Below are positions 1 through 9,700 of a stretch of 64,000 bases of DNA, piece after piece (within the stretch, counting starts at the first letter, position 1; each line of letters starts with the position of its first letter). Origin of the DNA: Photobacterium marinum (GTDB lineage Bacteria; Pseudomonadota; Gammaproteobacteria; Enterobacterales; Vibrionaceae); contig NZ_AMZO01000025.1 of the NCBI RefSeq assembly GCF_000331515.1, positions 62,001-126,000 of the forward strand. Direction: 5' to 3'. Under the pieces are notes generated by a model that worked only from the letters and a program-made list of their open reading frames with translations, was not told where the DNA came from and did not search any database. The position numbers were made by a program, and so were the translations under genes.

Positions 1-896
1 GGACGATGAATTTTCGACTTCGTATTACTCTTGGTCAGAATCAATAACTCAGGTTTGCGCGCTTCAATGCGGGCTGACTCCGGCAACTCTGACAATTTCA
101 TCCGCTTGGCTTTCTCCGGCTTACCGAGCAAACCAAGCCCCTCTTCTTTACATGGAACTAACTCATAATCACCTTCGATTGGATTCAAATCGTATTGGTG
201 GTAGCCCATGAAAGTGAAGTTGTTGCTTTTCACCCAATCCAGGAACGCGATAGCTTCCTGACGATGCTCATGATTAACGGGTAATTCTGTCGTTTTGAGT
301 TCATCGACAATTTGCTGCATTTTGGCGAACATGGATTGCCAGTCGTTCACAACTAAATCGACATCCTGAAGCACTTGCTCCAACTCTTGTTTCAGTGCTT
401 TCATTTCGTCTTTTTGATTCAGACGATCCACTTCGATATGGAACAGAGTCTGTAGATCCCCTTCTTCGCCACATGCTTCAGTGATCGCGCCTTTTTGATT
501 TCGTTTGAAATAATACGGGCCGTTAAGCATTAAGTGGCTGGTGATACCCAAACGGGTCAGGGTCATGCGAACAGAGTCGACAAGGAAAGGACGGTCTGGT
601 GTGACTATTTCCACTACGGTATGTGTTGACTGCCAGCCGTAGCGGCTAAGTGTCGGGTTGTACACCCTTACTGAAATTTGATCCGGTTTGTTTTGCACTA
701 AATGATGCCACAAGCTCAATACAGCACCATATAAATCAGATTCATTCCGTTGAAGCAGATCATCATCTGCCAATTGTCCTAATAATCTTTGAGCAAAGAC
801 TTCTACTAATGACTGCTGAGGCGTCTCAATCTTATCCTGGATTAAGCCATATACCTTCTCAAGCAGTACCGGCACTATAGGGTCAGGTGCGGTCAT
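1..896 (-). CDS. gdhB: NAD-specific glutamate dehydrogenase, N-terminal part (runs off window)
   Basis: Only the first ~298 codons are visible; the gene continues past base 1. It starts at ATG 896, preceded by GGAG about nine bases upstream. The translation begins MTAPDPIVPVLLEKVYGLIQ and continues with segments typical of the N-terminal regulatory part of the very large (~1600 aa) NAD-dependent glutamate dehydrogenases, such as MLNGPYYFKRN, NFTFMGYHQYDL and KPELLILTKSN. The family oxidises glutamate to 2-oxoglutarate and ammonia in the cytoplasm and serves glutamate catabolism. The catalytic domain lies outside the window, so catalytic residues cannot be checked. In Vibrionaceae this gene sits next to DUF2835 and pepN, as it does here, which supports the call. 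Confidence 0.9.
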   Translation of the reverse strand, partial: MTAPDPIVPVLLEKVYGLIQDKIETPQQSLVEVFAQRLLGQLADDDLLQRNESDLYGAVLSLWHHLVQNKPDQISVRVYNPTLSRYGWQSTHTVVEIVTPDRPFLVDSVRMTLTRLGITSHLMLNGPYYFKRNQKGAITEACGEEGDLQTLFHIEVDRLNQKDEMKALKQELEQVLQDVDLVVNDWQSMFAKMQQIVDELKTTELPVNHEHRQEAIAFLDWVKSNNFTFMGYHQYDLNPIEGDYELVPCKEEGLGLLGKPEKAKRMKLSELPESARIEARKPELLILTKSNTKSKIHR

Positions 897-1311
897 AGCA
901 AATGCTCCATCTTTATATCTTTTATCGATCTAGTATAGGTTTTTATGTCGTCCCCATGCGCAATATGGGGAGTTTCACGCCTGGATACGGATTTTGATCC
1001 GTGGAGCTATTGTAGGGGGTTTTGTTGCAACAGAGTTACAACAATAACACTAAAACGAGAAGAGAATATCGAATATGTGACTAATGTTGAGGTTTTGAGC
1101 AGCCGGAATATCTGATTTAAGGCTACATAAACAGAAATAGCCAAAATCGCCATTAGATTCAGTCTAACTATTTATTTCTTTTATTATTTTTTCTAATGAC
1201 GAATTATATGAAAAGTATCGTGACACCGTCACATTAAAAGATTAAATATCACCTTGGCTCTGTATTTGATAGACACCTTTGTTACAAAAAGATGAATATT
1301 TTGTCTAAACA
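897..1311. other. Intergenic region upstream of glutamate dehydrogenase
   Basis: 415 bases without a credible gene. Near the gdhB start (minus strand) there is a TATACT-like -10 box (complement of 932-937) but no convincing -35 box. A small perfect hairpin, GTGAC-3 nt-GTCAC, at 1220-1232 lies about 80 bases past the DUF2835 stop and could help end that transcript. The rest is AT-rich and nothing else stands out. Confidence 0.4.
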
Positions 1312-1533
1312 TCACAGAATGCGTTCTATTTTATCAAGGCGATTTTGTTCGTTCACTATTACTCTGAACCGCCCTCTTACACCCAACTGACTCAGAAATG
1401 GACGAAAGCGTGATGCAGGTAACTGAAGACGTAATCCATTATCGGTGATAACCAGCACTGTACTGGCTGCGCCGGAGTAATGATTAAGATAGTTTTGGTA
1501 GGAAATATTGACGCTGAATGTATAGGATTTCAT
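1312..1533 (-). CDS. DUF2835 family small protein
   Basis: A 73-aa protein beginning MKSYTFSVNISYQNYLNHYS and ending with LDKIERIL. Length, the N-terminal 'YxFxxxISYxxxLxYYxG' pattern and the 'LRLQLPASRFRPFLSQxGVxGRFxV' pattern match the DUF2835 family of gammaproteobacteria, whose function is unknown. There is no signal peptide or membrane segment, so it is probably cytoplasmic. It lies between pepN and the glutamate dehydrogenase gene on the same strand, which is its usual place in Vibrionaceae. A hairpin terminator separates it from pepN, so it probably has its own promoter in the ~70 bases upstream. Confidence 0.85.
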   Translation of the reverse strand: MKSYTFSVNISYQNYLNHYSGAASTVLVITDNGLRLQLPASRFRPFLSQLGVRGRFRVIVNEQNRLDKIERIL

Positions 1534-1558
1534 AGTATCGAAAATAGAAACGAAGAGC

Positions 1559-1593
1559 GAAAAGTGGCGAGATCTGTGTATCTCGCCACTTTT
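1559..1593 (-). terminator. Rho-independent terminator after pepN
   Basis: A perfect stem AAAAGTGGCGAGA / TCTCGCCACTTTT with an eight-base loop, 20 bases past the pepN stop. The minus-strand product ends in TTTT. It separates pepN from the DUF2835 gene. Confidence 0.85.
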
Positions 1594-1613
1594 ATCTTGC
1601 TGTAACTGAATGA

Positions 1614-4238
1614 TTATTGCTCCAGAGCTTTCTGGATCTTCTCAAACAAATCTTTAGCCAGATTTTCAAGCTGAGACAATTTTTCCAACTCTGCTCGCAT
1701 CAGAGCCTGACGCTTCTCGTCATACTGGCGGTACTTCAGGAACGGTTCGATCAGGCGAGACGCAACCTGAGGGTTGCTGGCATTCAGCGTAGTCAGGATC
1801 TCTGTCAGGAACTCGTAACCTGAACCGTCTTTAGCATGGAAACGTACCGGGTTATTGGCACAGAAGCTTGCTACCAGGCTACGGGTACGGTTAGGGTTCT
1901 TAATATCAAATGCCGCATGCGACATAGTATTTCGAACATTTTCCAATGCATTCTCTGCCGGGTTAGAGCCTTGCAGTGCAAACCACTTATCCATTACCAG
2001 ACCGTCATGAGTCCACTTATCACTGAAATCTGCCATCTGGGCTTCACGGCACTCCAGTTCAGCATTGTTAGCCGCTGCCATTGCTGCCATGGTGTCCGTC
2101 ATATTGTCAGACTTCTGGTATTGCTCTGATGACAGTTTGTTACCATTAGCCGTTAGCGCGAGGTAAGCCAGGCAACGGTTACGTAATGCACGCTTAGCCA
2201 TTGCGTCATGCTCAATGGTGTATGAAGCCTGTGTCAGTGAATGGTAGATAGCGCTGAATTCATCTTCCATCTCAAAAGCCAATACTTTTTCAAGTTGGCT
2301 AACTACTTCATGGATTGCATCGACATCAACCGTTTTATACCAACCTGCGATTTCATTCTCGCTTGGTAGTGTCAGCATCTCAGCTATAAATGCAGGATCC
2401 AGTTTTTCGTCAAGCAATACACCACGGAACGCATCAACAACAGACTCAGGAATTGCAAATGCTTCACCCTGCTGAACACGTTTCACGTTCTCGCGAATAT
2501 ATTTAGCCAACAGGATCTGGCCAGCGTCCCAACGAGCAAACTCATTGCGGGCATGTACCATCAGGAAGGCTAGCTCTTCATCGCTGTAATCGTATTCCAG
2601 AACGACAGGTGCAGAGAATTCACGCAGCATAGAAATCACAGGTTTCTCTGCAACATTATCAAACTCAAAGACCTGCTCTTCCTCGGTAACATCAAGTACA
2701 TTATGCACTTTCTCACCGTTACGTTGTAACGCAACAACTTCACCACGCGCATCATACAGCTCGATATCAAATGGAATGTGCAGCGGCAACTTCTCTTCCT
2801 GGCCCGGAGTTGGTGCTGTATGCTGCTTAACAGTGACACGGTAACGCTTCTGTTCTGTATCATACTCAGTTGCAACATTTACAATCGGTGTACCGGCCTG
2901 GCTGTACCAGCGGCGGAAACGCTCAAGGTTGATGCCAGATGCATCTTCCATTGCCTGAACAAAATCATCACAAGTTGCAGCTGTACCGTCATGACGTTCA
3001 AAGTACAGTTTCATACCTGCCTGGAAACTCTCTTCGCCTAACAGTGTGTGCATCATTCGAATCACTTCACTACCCTTTTCATATACAGTCAGGGTGTAGA
3101 AGTTATTCATTTCGATTACTTTTTCCGGACGGATCGGATGAGACATCGGGCCACGGTCTTCTGCAAACTGAGGACCACGCACGATGCGTACATTCTTAAT
3201 TCGGTTAACCGGACGAGAACCCAAATCTGATGAGAACTCCTGATCACGGAATACAGTCAGGCCTTCTTTCAGACTCAACTGGAACCAGTCGCGACAAGTT
3301 ACTCGGTTACCTGTCCAGTTATGGAAATATTCATGACCGATAACAGCTTCAATACCTTGATAGTCAGTATCTGTTGCTGTTTTTGCGTTTGCCAGAACAA
3401 ACTTAGAGTTAAATACGTTCAGGCCTTTGTTTTCCATTGCCCCCATGTTGAAGAAATCAACGGCAACAATCATGTAGATATCAAGATCGTATTCCAGACC
3501 GAATCGCTCCTCATCCCACTTCATGGAGTTTTTCAGCGATGTCATTGCGTAGTCAGCACGGTCAAGGTTGCCTTTGTCGACGTAGATTTCCAGTTCAACA
3601 TCGCGGCCGCTCTTCGTGTTGTAAGTGTCACGCAACACATCGAAGTCACCAGCAACCAGCGCAAACAGGTAGCTTGGTTTAGGGAACGGATCCTGCCATT
3701 GTACCCAGTGGCGACCATTTTCAAGTTCACCAGAGTCAACACGGTTACCATTACTTAACAGGAACGGGCATTCGGCTTTGTCTGCAATCACTTTAGTTGT
3801 AAAGCGAGCCAGTACATCAGGACGGTCAAGATAATAAGTGATACGACGGAAACCCTCGGCCTCACACTGTGTACAGAAGCCACCACCTGACTTATACAAA
3901 CCTTCCAGTAGTGTATTTTCTTCCGGATTAATCTCTGTTTCGATAGTAAGTTCGAAATCAGCAGGAACACCGCTGATTGTCAGGCCAGAATCGTCTTCAA
4001 CATAATCGGTCCACGCTTCACCGTTCACTTCAACGCGAACCAACTTCAGGCCATCACCGTCTAAAACAAGTGGTACAGGCTGCTCAGATTTACGCACTAC
4101 CTTACTGACGGCTGTTACGTGAGTTGCCGTATTATGAAGATCAAATTCAAGAGAAAGATCGGTAATCGTGTAATCTGGAGCCTTATAATCAGCTCGGTAT
4201 TTTGCTGTTGGCTGTGTAGCTGTTGGTTTTTCGGCCAT
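1614..4238 (-). CDS. pepN: Aminopeptidase N (M1 family)
   Basis: An 874-aa zinc aminopeptidase of the M1 family that removes N-terminal residues from peptides in late cytosolic protein breakdown. The exopeptidase motif GAMEN is at residues 266-270. The zinc site HEYFH is at 302-306, with the third ligand Glu325 in 'LSLKEGLTVFRDQEF'. Length is close to E. coli PepN (870 aa). There is no signal peptide. The start ATG at 4238 follows a purine-rich AAGGAAA stretch. It is transcribed divergently from pncB, the same head-to-head arrangement found in E. coli, and is closed by the hairpin at 1559-1593. Confidence 0.97.
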   Translation of the reverse strand: MAEKPTATQPTAKYRADYKAPDYTITDLSLEFDLHNTATHVTAVSKVVRKSEQPVPLVLDGDGLKLVRVEVNGEAWTDYVEDDSGLTISGVPADFELTIETEINPEENTLLEGLYKSGGGFCTQCEAEGFRRITYYLDRPDVLARFTTKVIADKAECPFLLSNGNRVDSGELENGRHWVQWQDPFPKPSYLFALVAGDFDVLRDTYNTKSGRDVELEIYVDKGNLDRADYAMTSLKNSMKWDEERFGLEYDLDIYMIVAVDFFNMGAMENKGLNVFNSKFVLANAKTATDTDYQGIEAVIGHEYFHNWTGNRVTCRDWFQLSLKEGLTVFRDQEFSSDLGSRPVNRIKNVRIVRGPQFAEDRGPMSHPIRPEKVIEMNNFYTLTVYEKGSEVIRMMHTLLGEESFQAGMKLYFERHDGTAATCDDFVQAMEDASGINLERFRRWYSQAGTPIVNVATEYDTEQKRYRVTVKQHTAPTPGQEEKLPLHIPFDIELYDARGEVVALQRNGEKVHNVLDVTEEEQVFEFDNVAEKPVISMLREFSAPVVLEYDYSDEELAFLMVHARNEFARWDAGQILLAKYIRENVKRVQQGEAFAIPESVVDAFRGVLLDEKLDPAFIAEMLTLPSENEIAGWYKTVDVDAIHEVVSQLEKVLAFEMEDEFSAIYHSLTQASYTIEHDAMAKRALRNRCLAYLALTANGNKLSSEQYQKSDNMTDTMAAMAAANNAELECREAQMADFSDKWTHDGLVMDKWFALQGSNPAENALENVRNTMSHAAFDIKNPNRTRSLVASFCANNPVRFHAKDGSGYEFLTEILTTLNASNPQVASRLIEPFLKYRQYDEKRQALMRAELEKLSQLENLAKDLFEKIQKALEQ

Positions 4239-4732
4239 TTTCTTTTCCTTAGTTATCCGCGTTCAGGCATCTGCGCCATACATAAGCGGCTGACACATGT
4301 CATTATTCTGCCTTTGAAGCACTCACACAAGAGTAGTCACCAAGTTATACCAGATGTTAAATATAAAGCAGCGTCATCTGATTAATATGCAAACACTTTG
4401 ATTTCATATGATACGTCACTTTAAAATAATCATCTGATAATTCTTGTATTCTGCTATCCATCTTACATATTTTATGAGTTCAAGCTCATATAATAGAGCG
4501 CAGAGTTTTATAGAAGTTCGCTTCTTCTTGTATTCACAAATAAACCCTTAGGGTTAATAGGGTGATCTACAGAGGATAAGTCTGTATTAAAAAATATGGA
4601 GAGCAGACTTGTTGTTTTCAAGGTTTCAGCGTATGGTACTGCCCTCTTTTTTGCCTGTTTTTAAAGGTTTCAGCCAAATTTGGCAAAAAATAATGTAAAA
4701 TTCTCGGATTGCGATATACAACTCAATTAGCT
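4239..4732. promoter_or_regulatory. Divergent pepN/pncB control region
   Basis: 494 bases between two divergent genes. An inverted repeat AACCC-TTA-GGGTT lies at 4543-4555. An 11-base direct repeat AAGGTTTCAGC occurs at 4620-4630 and 4664-4674, 44 bases apart (about four helical turns), which would suit a repressor binding two sites on one face. The factor is unknown; pncB genes in other bacteria are often controlled by NAD-homeostasis regulators, but I cannot match these sites to a known consensus. Confidence 0.35.
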
Positions 4733-5923
4733 ATGACTGATACAGGACACACAAGGGTAATCGACTCCCTGCTTGATACGGATGCATATAAACTTCATAT
4801 GCAGCAAGCGATTTTCCATCAATACCCCAATATTGAGGCCGCTGCAGAATTCCACTGCCGAAGCGATGAAGACCTCCGTCCTTACTGTAACGAAATCCAG
4901 GCTCAGGTTAATAAACTGGCCGAACTCTCCTTTACTGAAGAAGAGCTGGAATATCTGGCTACACTTCCTTTCTTCCAGGATGATTACCTGAACTACCTGA
5001 AAGACTTCAAGCTTGATAGCAACAGTGTTGCCATCGACAATTCAGGTGAACAACTGACGATTAAAATCACCGGTAAATGGCTTGATGTAATCCTGTGGGA
5101 AGTGCCATTACTGGCAATTATCAGTGAAGTACGCTCATCCATTCGCTACCCTGACGCTTCTGCTGATGATGCAATCGCACAGCTCAAACGTAAGCTGGAA
5201 GACTTTTACAACAATGCTGAAGGCCTGGATCTGAGCCAGTTTGCTCTGGTTGATTTCGGTAGCCGTCGTCGATTCTCTAAAGAAGTACAGCAAAAGGTTG
5301 TTGATTACCTGAGCGAAAATGTGCCGCAATTCAAAGGCACTTCTAACTATCATCTTGCGCGTACCCGAGGCCTGGCACCTGTCGGCACTCAAGCACATGA
5401 ATGGTTCCAGGGACACCAGCAACTAGCCGGTGAACTGGCTGATTCTCAACAATTGGCCCTAAATCGCTGGCTGCAGGAATACCCTGATTCACTGGGGATC
5501 GCCCTGACAGACTGCATCAATATGGATGCATTCCTGCGAGATTTTGACCTTCGTTTGACTGAGCGTTTCACCGGCCTGCGCCATGACAGTGGTGATCCAA
5601 TTGAATGGGGTGAGAAGGCAATCAGACACTATGAATCACATGGTATCGACCCGAAGACCAAAACACTGGTGTTCTCTGACAGCCTTACACTGAACAAAGC
5701 GCTGAATATTTACAAGCAATTTGCCCATCGTATCAACCTCAGTTTCGGCATCGGCACCCAGCTGACTTGCGATCTGCCTGATGTAAAAACACTAAATATT
5801 GTGATCAAACTGACGGAATGCGAAGGACGCCCTGTTGCTAAAATCTCAGATGAGCCAGGTAAAAGTATATGTCATGATGAAGAGTACCTTTCAAGACTTC
5901 GCCATGCTTTCAAAATTGCATAA
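4733..5923 (+). CDS. pncB: Nicotinate phosphoribosyltransferase
   Basis: A 396-aa enzyme of the NAD salvage pathway that joins nicotinate and PRPP to give nicotinate mononucleotide in the cytoplasm. It closely resembles E. coli PncB along its whole length, for example '[18 protein letters not shown]', 'GTSNYHLAR', '[13 protein letters not shown]', '[17 protein letters not shown]' and '[13 protein letters not shown]'. The open frame extends upstream to a TTG at 4709. I prefer ATG 4733, which gives [14 protein letters not shown] and fits the family start; no strong Shine-Dalgarno is visible for either. A hairpin terminator follows at 5957. Confidence 0.96.
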   Translation: MTDTGHTRVIDSLLDTDAYKLHMQQAIFHQYPNIEAAAEFHCRSDEDLRPYCNEIQAQVNKLAELSFTEEELEYLATLPFFQDDYLNYLKDFKLDSNSVAIDNSGEQLTIKITGKWLDVILWEVPLLAIISEVRSSIRYPDASADDAIAQLKRKLEDFYNNAEGLDLSQFALVDFGSRRRFSKEVQQKVVDYLSENVPQFKGTSNYHLARTRGLAPVGTQAHEWFQGHQQLAGELADSQQLALNRWLQEYPDSLGIALTDCINMDAFLRDFDLRLTERFTGLRHDSGDPIEWGEKAIRHYESHGIDPKTKTLVFSDSLTLNKALNIYKQFAHRINLSFGIGTQLTCDLPDVKTLNIVIKLTECEGRPVAKISDEPGKSICHDEEYLSRLRHAFKIA

Positions 5924-5956
5924 AAATATATTGTTTAAATATTAAACAAAACATTA

Positions 5957-5990
5957 AAAGGCTTGCTGTTTCAGCAAGCCTTTATTTTTT
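5957..5990 (+). terminator. Rho-independent terminator after pncB
   Basis: Stem AAAGGCTTGCTG / CAGCAAGCCTTT with a three-base loop, followed by a T-rich run. It is about 30 bases past the pncB stop. Confidence 0.9.
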
Positions 5991-6025
5991 GCATAACCTT
6001 TAACTTCTGAGCCTTAATTCAAAAC

Positions 6026-6688
6026 TCATTCCCTCTGCAAGGTCGCTTCCATTCCGAATTGTTTATTTGTCAGGGTTAATGTATCCGAGCCAAGTAAAAA
6101 CTGGCTATCGTGTTGGCCATCTTCATAGATCAAAACAATTTGATCATCTTCTATAAAGTAAATGCCTTTATGCTCTTTTTTCTTTCCATCAGAACCGGAC
6201 ACTTTTGCTGAGAATAAAAAGTCCGGACGCAGCGAGAGGGATAATTCAGAAACACTATCGGCCACATCTTGTCCACTGATTCGAGAAGAACGCCATGTTC
6301 CTGGTAAATTCTCAGGCGCTAACTTGGTAAATCGGGCACCATCAAGAATAAACTGGTTATAACTTAACATGTAGCTGTGCTGTTGCTCTGGCTGACCTTT
6401 GGTATAAAAGGTAACTGTTGATTCATCAATATTATAGGTTCCCCCCCACTCTTCTACCGTACCGTCAACCTGAAGCAACCTGATCACAAAGCGATAAGAT
6501 GATTTGAATTTAATATTCATAGCACGATAGTTGGCACCTTCACTATTTACTCCCTCATCAGTATTACTAAACCAGTACCAGTCACCCAGTAACAAAGGAT
6601 AATCAAACTCCGTTAAATCATTGGCATGAGACTGATAACTAAGGGAAGCAAAGAAAAGCAACAATGCAGATGCAAGCGATTTAAGCAT
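6026..6688 (-). CDS. Secreted hypothetical protein
   Basis: A 220-aa protein I do not recognise. Residues 1-22 look like a cleavable signal peptide (MLKSLASALLLFFASL then 'YQSHAN'), so it is probably periplasmic or envelope-associated; there is no lipobox Cys. The mature part appears to hold two similar beta-rich halves: each has a 'L-G-[DT]-W' opening (LLLGDWYWFS and ENLPGTWRSS), then 'F..S..F' and 'G.Y.I/F...' strands, ending in a 'L.L....F' element. This suggests an internal duplication of a lipocalin-like or copper-resistance-like barrel module. It lies alone between pncB (convergent) and prc. Confidence 0.7.
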   Translation of the reverse strand: MLKSLASALLLFFASLSYQSHANDLTEFDYPLLLGDWYWFSNTDEGVNSEGANYRAMNIKFKSSYRFVIRLLQVDGTVEEWGGTYNIDESTVTFYTKGQPEQQHSYMLSYNQFILDGARFTKLAPENLPGTWRSSRISGQDVADSVSELSLSLRPDFLFSAKVSGSDGKKKEHKGIYFIEDDQIVLIYEDGQHDSQFLLGSDTLTLTNKQFGMEATLQRE

Positions 6689-6873
6689 AGTAAAACCCCT
6701 AATGGAGAACTAAGGTCTACTTAAAACACTAGCCTGCGAAGCTATTGTGCGCTTGGAAAAATGACTTCTCTCACATCATTTGGATCGACAGTCTCAAAAA
6801 CGAGACAGGTGAAATTAACTGACGTTTAGAAGAAGTTGTTCATGAATGCCTTGTTTATTTAACATTGACGGAT

Positions 6874-6905
6874 AAAAAAACGGCACCCAAATAAGGCGCC
6901 GTTTT
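6874..6905 (-). terminator. Rho-independent terminator after prc
   Basis: Stem AAAACGGC / GCCGTTTT enclosing 13 bases, with the A-run at 6874-6880 giving a T-tract on the minus strand. It lies just beyond the prc stop codon at 6927. Confidence 0.75.
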
Positions 6906-6926
6906 GATAATAATTTCAGCGAAACA

Positions 6927-8927
6927 TTAACTTTGTGCTTTGACTAAATCAGCAGTAATTGCGATTGCTTCGTCAAGATAAGCATCAGGTGCTTCATAAT
7001 CTTTAGGTATATCATCTAAAGACGCAAAGCTTTTCTTACCCATGGCTTTCTGACGCTTATTCAAGCGAGCCAAGCGATCTTCCTCATCCTGCTCTTGCTC
7101 TTCAATGCGCTTCTTCTCATTCAGAGAGATCTTATTAAGATCCTTTTCAGCTTTATACTTGGCGATATCTTCCATAATAAAACTGAATTCCAAATCGCTG
7201 CTTATTCGCGCTTCATGCTTAGTCTTAAGCTTCGGCAACACACCAGAAAAGTTATATAACTTCTGATATTGAGCCGGCTTGATGCTGTCCCATGGCAGAG
7301 CGTTATCTTCCACACTCTCACCTGTTTCAGACGGGTCAACAGCTGTCGGGAAAGTCAGATCAGGAACCACACCCAAGTTTTGAGTACTACCACCATTGAT
7401 ACGGTAGAACTTTTGAATCGTGTACTGAACATGGCCCAAAGGCTTATCAAACAGATCATAAATATGGTTCAAAGAACGATGCTGCTGCACTGTGCCTTTA
7501 CCAAATGACTGTTCACCAAGAACCACTGCCCGACCATAATCCTGCATTGCAGCAGCAAAAATTTCTGAAGCAGATGCACTGTATCGGTTAACCAAAACAG
7601 TCAGTGGGCTATCAAAATACACCCTATCGTCAGAATCACCGTTAACTTTCACCCGGCCGTAGCTGTCACGAACCTGAACCACAGGACCGCTGTTAATAAA
7701 CAGGCCAGTCAAGGCTGTAGCTTCAGTCAGCGCACCACCACCATTGTTACGCAAGTCAATGACAATACCGTCAACTTGCTGATCATTAAGCTTGGCGATT
7801 TCTTTCTTAGTATCTTCCGACAAACCAACATAAAAACTCGGGATTTCAATAACCCCAACCTTCCTGCCTTGCGAGAATTTCACTGAAGACTTAACAGCAC
7901 GATCTTCAAGACGGATTTTGTCACGGATAATTGTTACATCGTAACTTTTGGCATTCTTACCTTCAGGAAGGATATGCAGAATTACCTTACTACCCTTTGG
8001 ACCTTTGATCAGCTGAACAACATCATCTAGACGCCAGCCAATCACATCCACCATATCTTTCCCTTCCTGCGCAACACCGATAATTCGGTCACCGGCAGAA
8101 AGCTGTTTCGAATTCGATGCCGGGCCACCAGCAACAAGAGAGCGGATAACAGTATAGTCATCAACAACCTGCAATACTGCACCAATACCTTCCAGAGACA
8201 AGTTCATCTCAGACTGGAATTGTTCAGCATTACGAGGAGACAGATAGCTGGTATGAGGATCAACTTCACGGGCGAAGGCATTCATATAAAGCTGAAATAC
8301 ATCTTCACTATGAGTTTGAGTCAAACGCTTCAGGGCATTGTTATAACGTTTAGCCAGCGTTTCCTTAATCTCTTTCCACTCTTTACCAGCCAATTTCAGG
8401 TTCAGCGCATCGTATTTAACCCGCTTGCGCCACAGCTCATTGAGCTCATTACGATCTTTCGCCCAAGGAAGCTCAGAGCGATCAAGAGTAAAATCTTCAT
8501 CGACATTAAAAGAGATTTCTCGGTCTAAAAGAGTCAGCGCATATTGATAGCGGTCATAGCGACGCTCCAGCAGCTTATTAAACATGTCAAACGCAGCCGT
8601 TGACTCACCTCGCTTGAGCTGGTCATCCAGTTGCTTTTCCCACTTTGTAAATTGCTGAATATCTGAGGCGGTCAGGAAGCTTTTATTGAAGTCCAACATT
8701 TCGACATAACGATCAAAAACGCTGGCTGAGAATTCATCGTCAAGAGCAAATTGCCTGTAGTGTGAGCGAGTAAAGCGCGAGGCTATTCTTTTACTTGCTG
8801 TAGCATGCTGCTTTTCAGGCGCAAGCTGTGGCAAATCACTTAACGTGTATTTGGCCTCAAGGGCCTGAGCTGAAGCTGCCAGCATCATGCCGGCAGCAAT
8901 CAGTGAGAAACGGAATCGACATTTCAT
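6927..8927 (-). CDS. prc: Tail-specific periplasmic protease
   Basis: A 666-aa C-terminal processing protease (S41 family, also called Tsp). It degrades or trims periplasmic proteins and, with NlpI in E. coli, controls peptidoglycan hydrolases. A signal peptide is at residues 1-22 (MKCRFRFSLIAAGMMLAASAQA). A PDZ segment ('LEGIGAVLQVVDDYTVIRSL...GDRIIGV') precedes the catalytic core. The Ser-Lys dyad is visible as Ser452 in 'RYSASASEIFAAAMQDYG' and Lys477 in 'FGKGTVQQH', matching the E. coli precursor numbering. The C-terminal helical DUF3340 region is charged. The gene follows proQ with an 18-base gap, so they are probably co-transcribed, as in E. coli. Confidence 0.96.
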   Translation of the reverse strand: MKCRFRFSLIAAGMMLAASAQALEAKYTLSDLPQLAPEKQHATASKRIASRFTRSHYRQFALDDEFSASVFDRYVEMLDFNKSFLTASDIQQFTKWEKQLDDQLKRGESTAAFDMFNKLLERRYDRYQYALTLLDREISFNVDEDFTLDRSELPWAKDRNELNELWRKRVKYDALNLKLAGKEWKEIKETLAKRYNNALKRLTQTHSEDVFQLYMNAFAREVDPHTSYLSPRNAEQFQSEMNLSLEGIGAVLQVVDDYTVIRSLVAGGPASNSKQLSAGDRIIGVAQEGKDMVDVIGWRLDDVVQLIKGPKGSKVILHILPEGKNAKSYDVTIIRDKIRLEDRAVKSSVKFSQGRKVGVIEIPSFYVGLSEDTKKEIAKLNDQQVDGIVIDLRNNGGGALTEATALTGLFINSGPVVQVRDSYGRVKVNGDSDDRVYFDSPLTVLVNRYSASASEIFAAAMQDYGRAVVLGEQSFGKGTVQQHRSLNHIYDLFDKPLGHVQYTIQKFYRINGGSTQNLGVVPDLTFPTAVDPSETGESVEDNALPWDSIKPAQYQKLYNFSGVLPKLKTKHEARISSDLEFSFIMEDIAKYKAEKDLNKISLNEKKRIEEQEQDEEDRLARLNKRQKAMGKKSFASLDDIPKDYEAPDAYLDEAIAITADLVKAQS

Positions 8928-8945
8928 ACGTCGAGCATTCTCCCT

Positions 8946-9590
8946 TTACGAACGAAGGTGCTCCGCTTTAACAACCATTGTCAGGCCGTTATTCAAACGA
9001 ACTCGCACATCGTCCTTATTAATTTCAACGATAGTTGCCGGCATGTTTCCGCTACCCATATTCACACTAACGTCTTTGCCAACTTTCACTTCATCAGCAG
9101 TCAGTGCACGGGTGGTTTCAGCTGGCTTTTTATTTAGCTTAGTCGTTTTTGGCTTGGTGTTCTTTGGTTTAGCCGCTTTAGCACGAACTTTTTTCGCTTT
9201 TCCTTCACCATTCTTAGCCGCTGCAGCTTTTGCTTCAGCTTGCTCTTTACGACGAGCACGTACTTTAGCCTTGCTCTCTGCAAGTGCTTGTTTAGCGTGC
9301 TCTACGTGTTCTTCAGTCAACACGTCACATTCATTACCATCTAGGTCAACACGACTTGCACCAGCTTTTACACCGTGAAGATAACGCCAGGAAGAAGTGT
9401 ACTGACGCAGAGCGGTACGCAATTGAGTTTTACTTACTTTTGGATCTTCGTTCAGACGCTCAGCGAGCTCTTGGAAGATACCGATTTTAAGAGGCTTTGC
9501 TTCACCTTCAACAGTAAAACATTTAGGGAAACGCTCAGCAATATATGCAATCACTTCTTTACTGTTCGTTAGCTTTTCAGAGTTTTCCAT
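8946..9590 (-). CDS. proQ: RNA chaperone ProQ
   Basis: A 214-aa FinO-family RNA-binding protein that stabilises sRNAs and mRNA 3' ends. The FinO/ProQ domain occupies about residues 8-120 ('[13 protein letters not shown]', '[15 protein letters not shown]', '[21 protein letters not shown]'). It is followed by a Lys/Ala-rich linker (~120-160) and the C-terminal Tudor-like domain ('[18 protein letters not shown]...[16 protein letters not shown]'). The open frame extends to a TTG at 9605, but ATG 9590 has AGGAAAG just upstream and gives the family start [13 protein letters not shown]. It is paired with prc as in E. coli. Confidence 0.96.
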   Translation of the reverse strand: MENSEKLTNSKEVIAYIAERFPKCFTVEGEAKPLKIGIFQELAERLNEDPKVSKTQLRTALRQYTSSWRYLHGVKAGASRVDLDGNECDVLTEEHVEHAKQALAESKAKVRARRKEQAEAKAAAAKNGEGKAKKVRAKAAKPKNTKPKTTKLNKKPAETTRALTADEVKVGKDVSVNMGSGNMPATIVEINKDDVRVRLNNGLTMVVKAEHLRS

Positions 9591-9700
9591 GGACTTTCCT
9601 GACAAATGCGAGTTGAACTCGCCGTTAGTACTTTAAATCAAAAAGAAATAGTCTCGCTATTATAGTTACCTAACACCGAAAAACCACCGAAAGCATGCAA

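Noticed and set aside
1617..3758. Several plus-strand open frames opposite pepN (up to 145 codons)
   Set aside because: They are antisense shadows of a well-supported gene, with no ribosome-binding sites or family resemblance.
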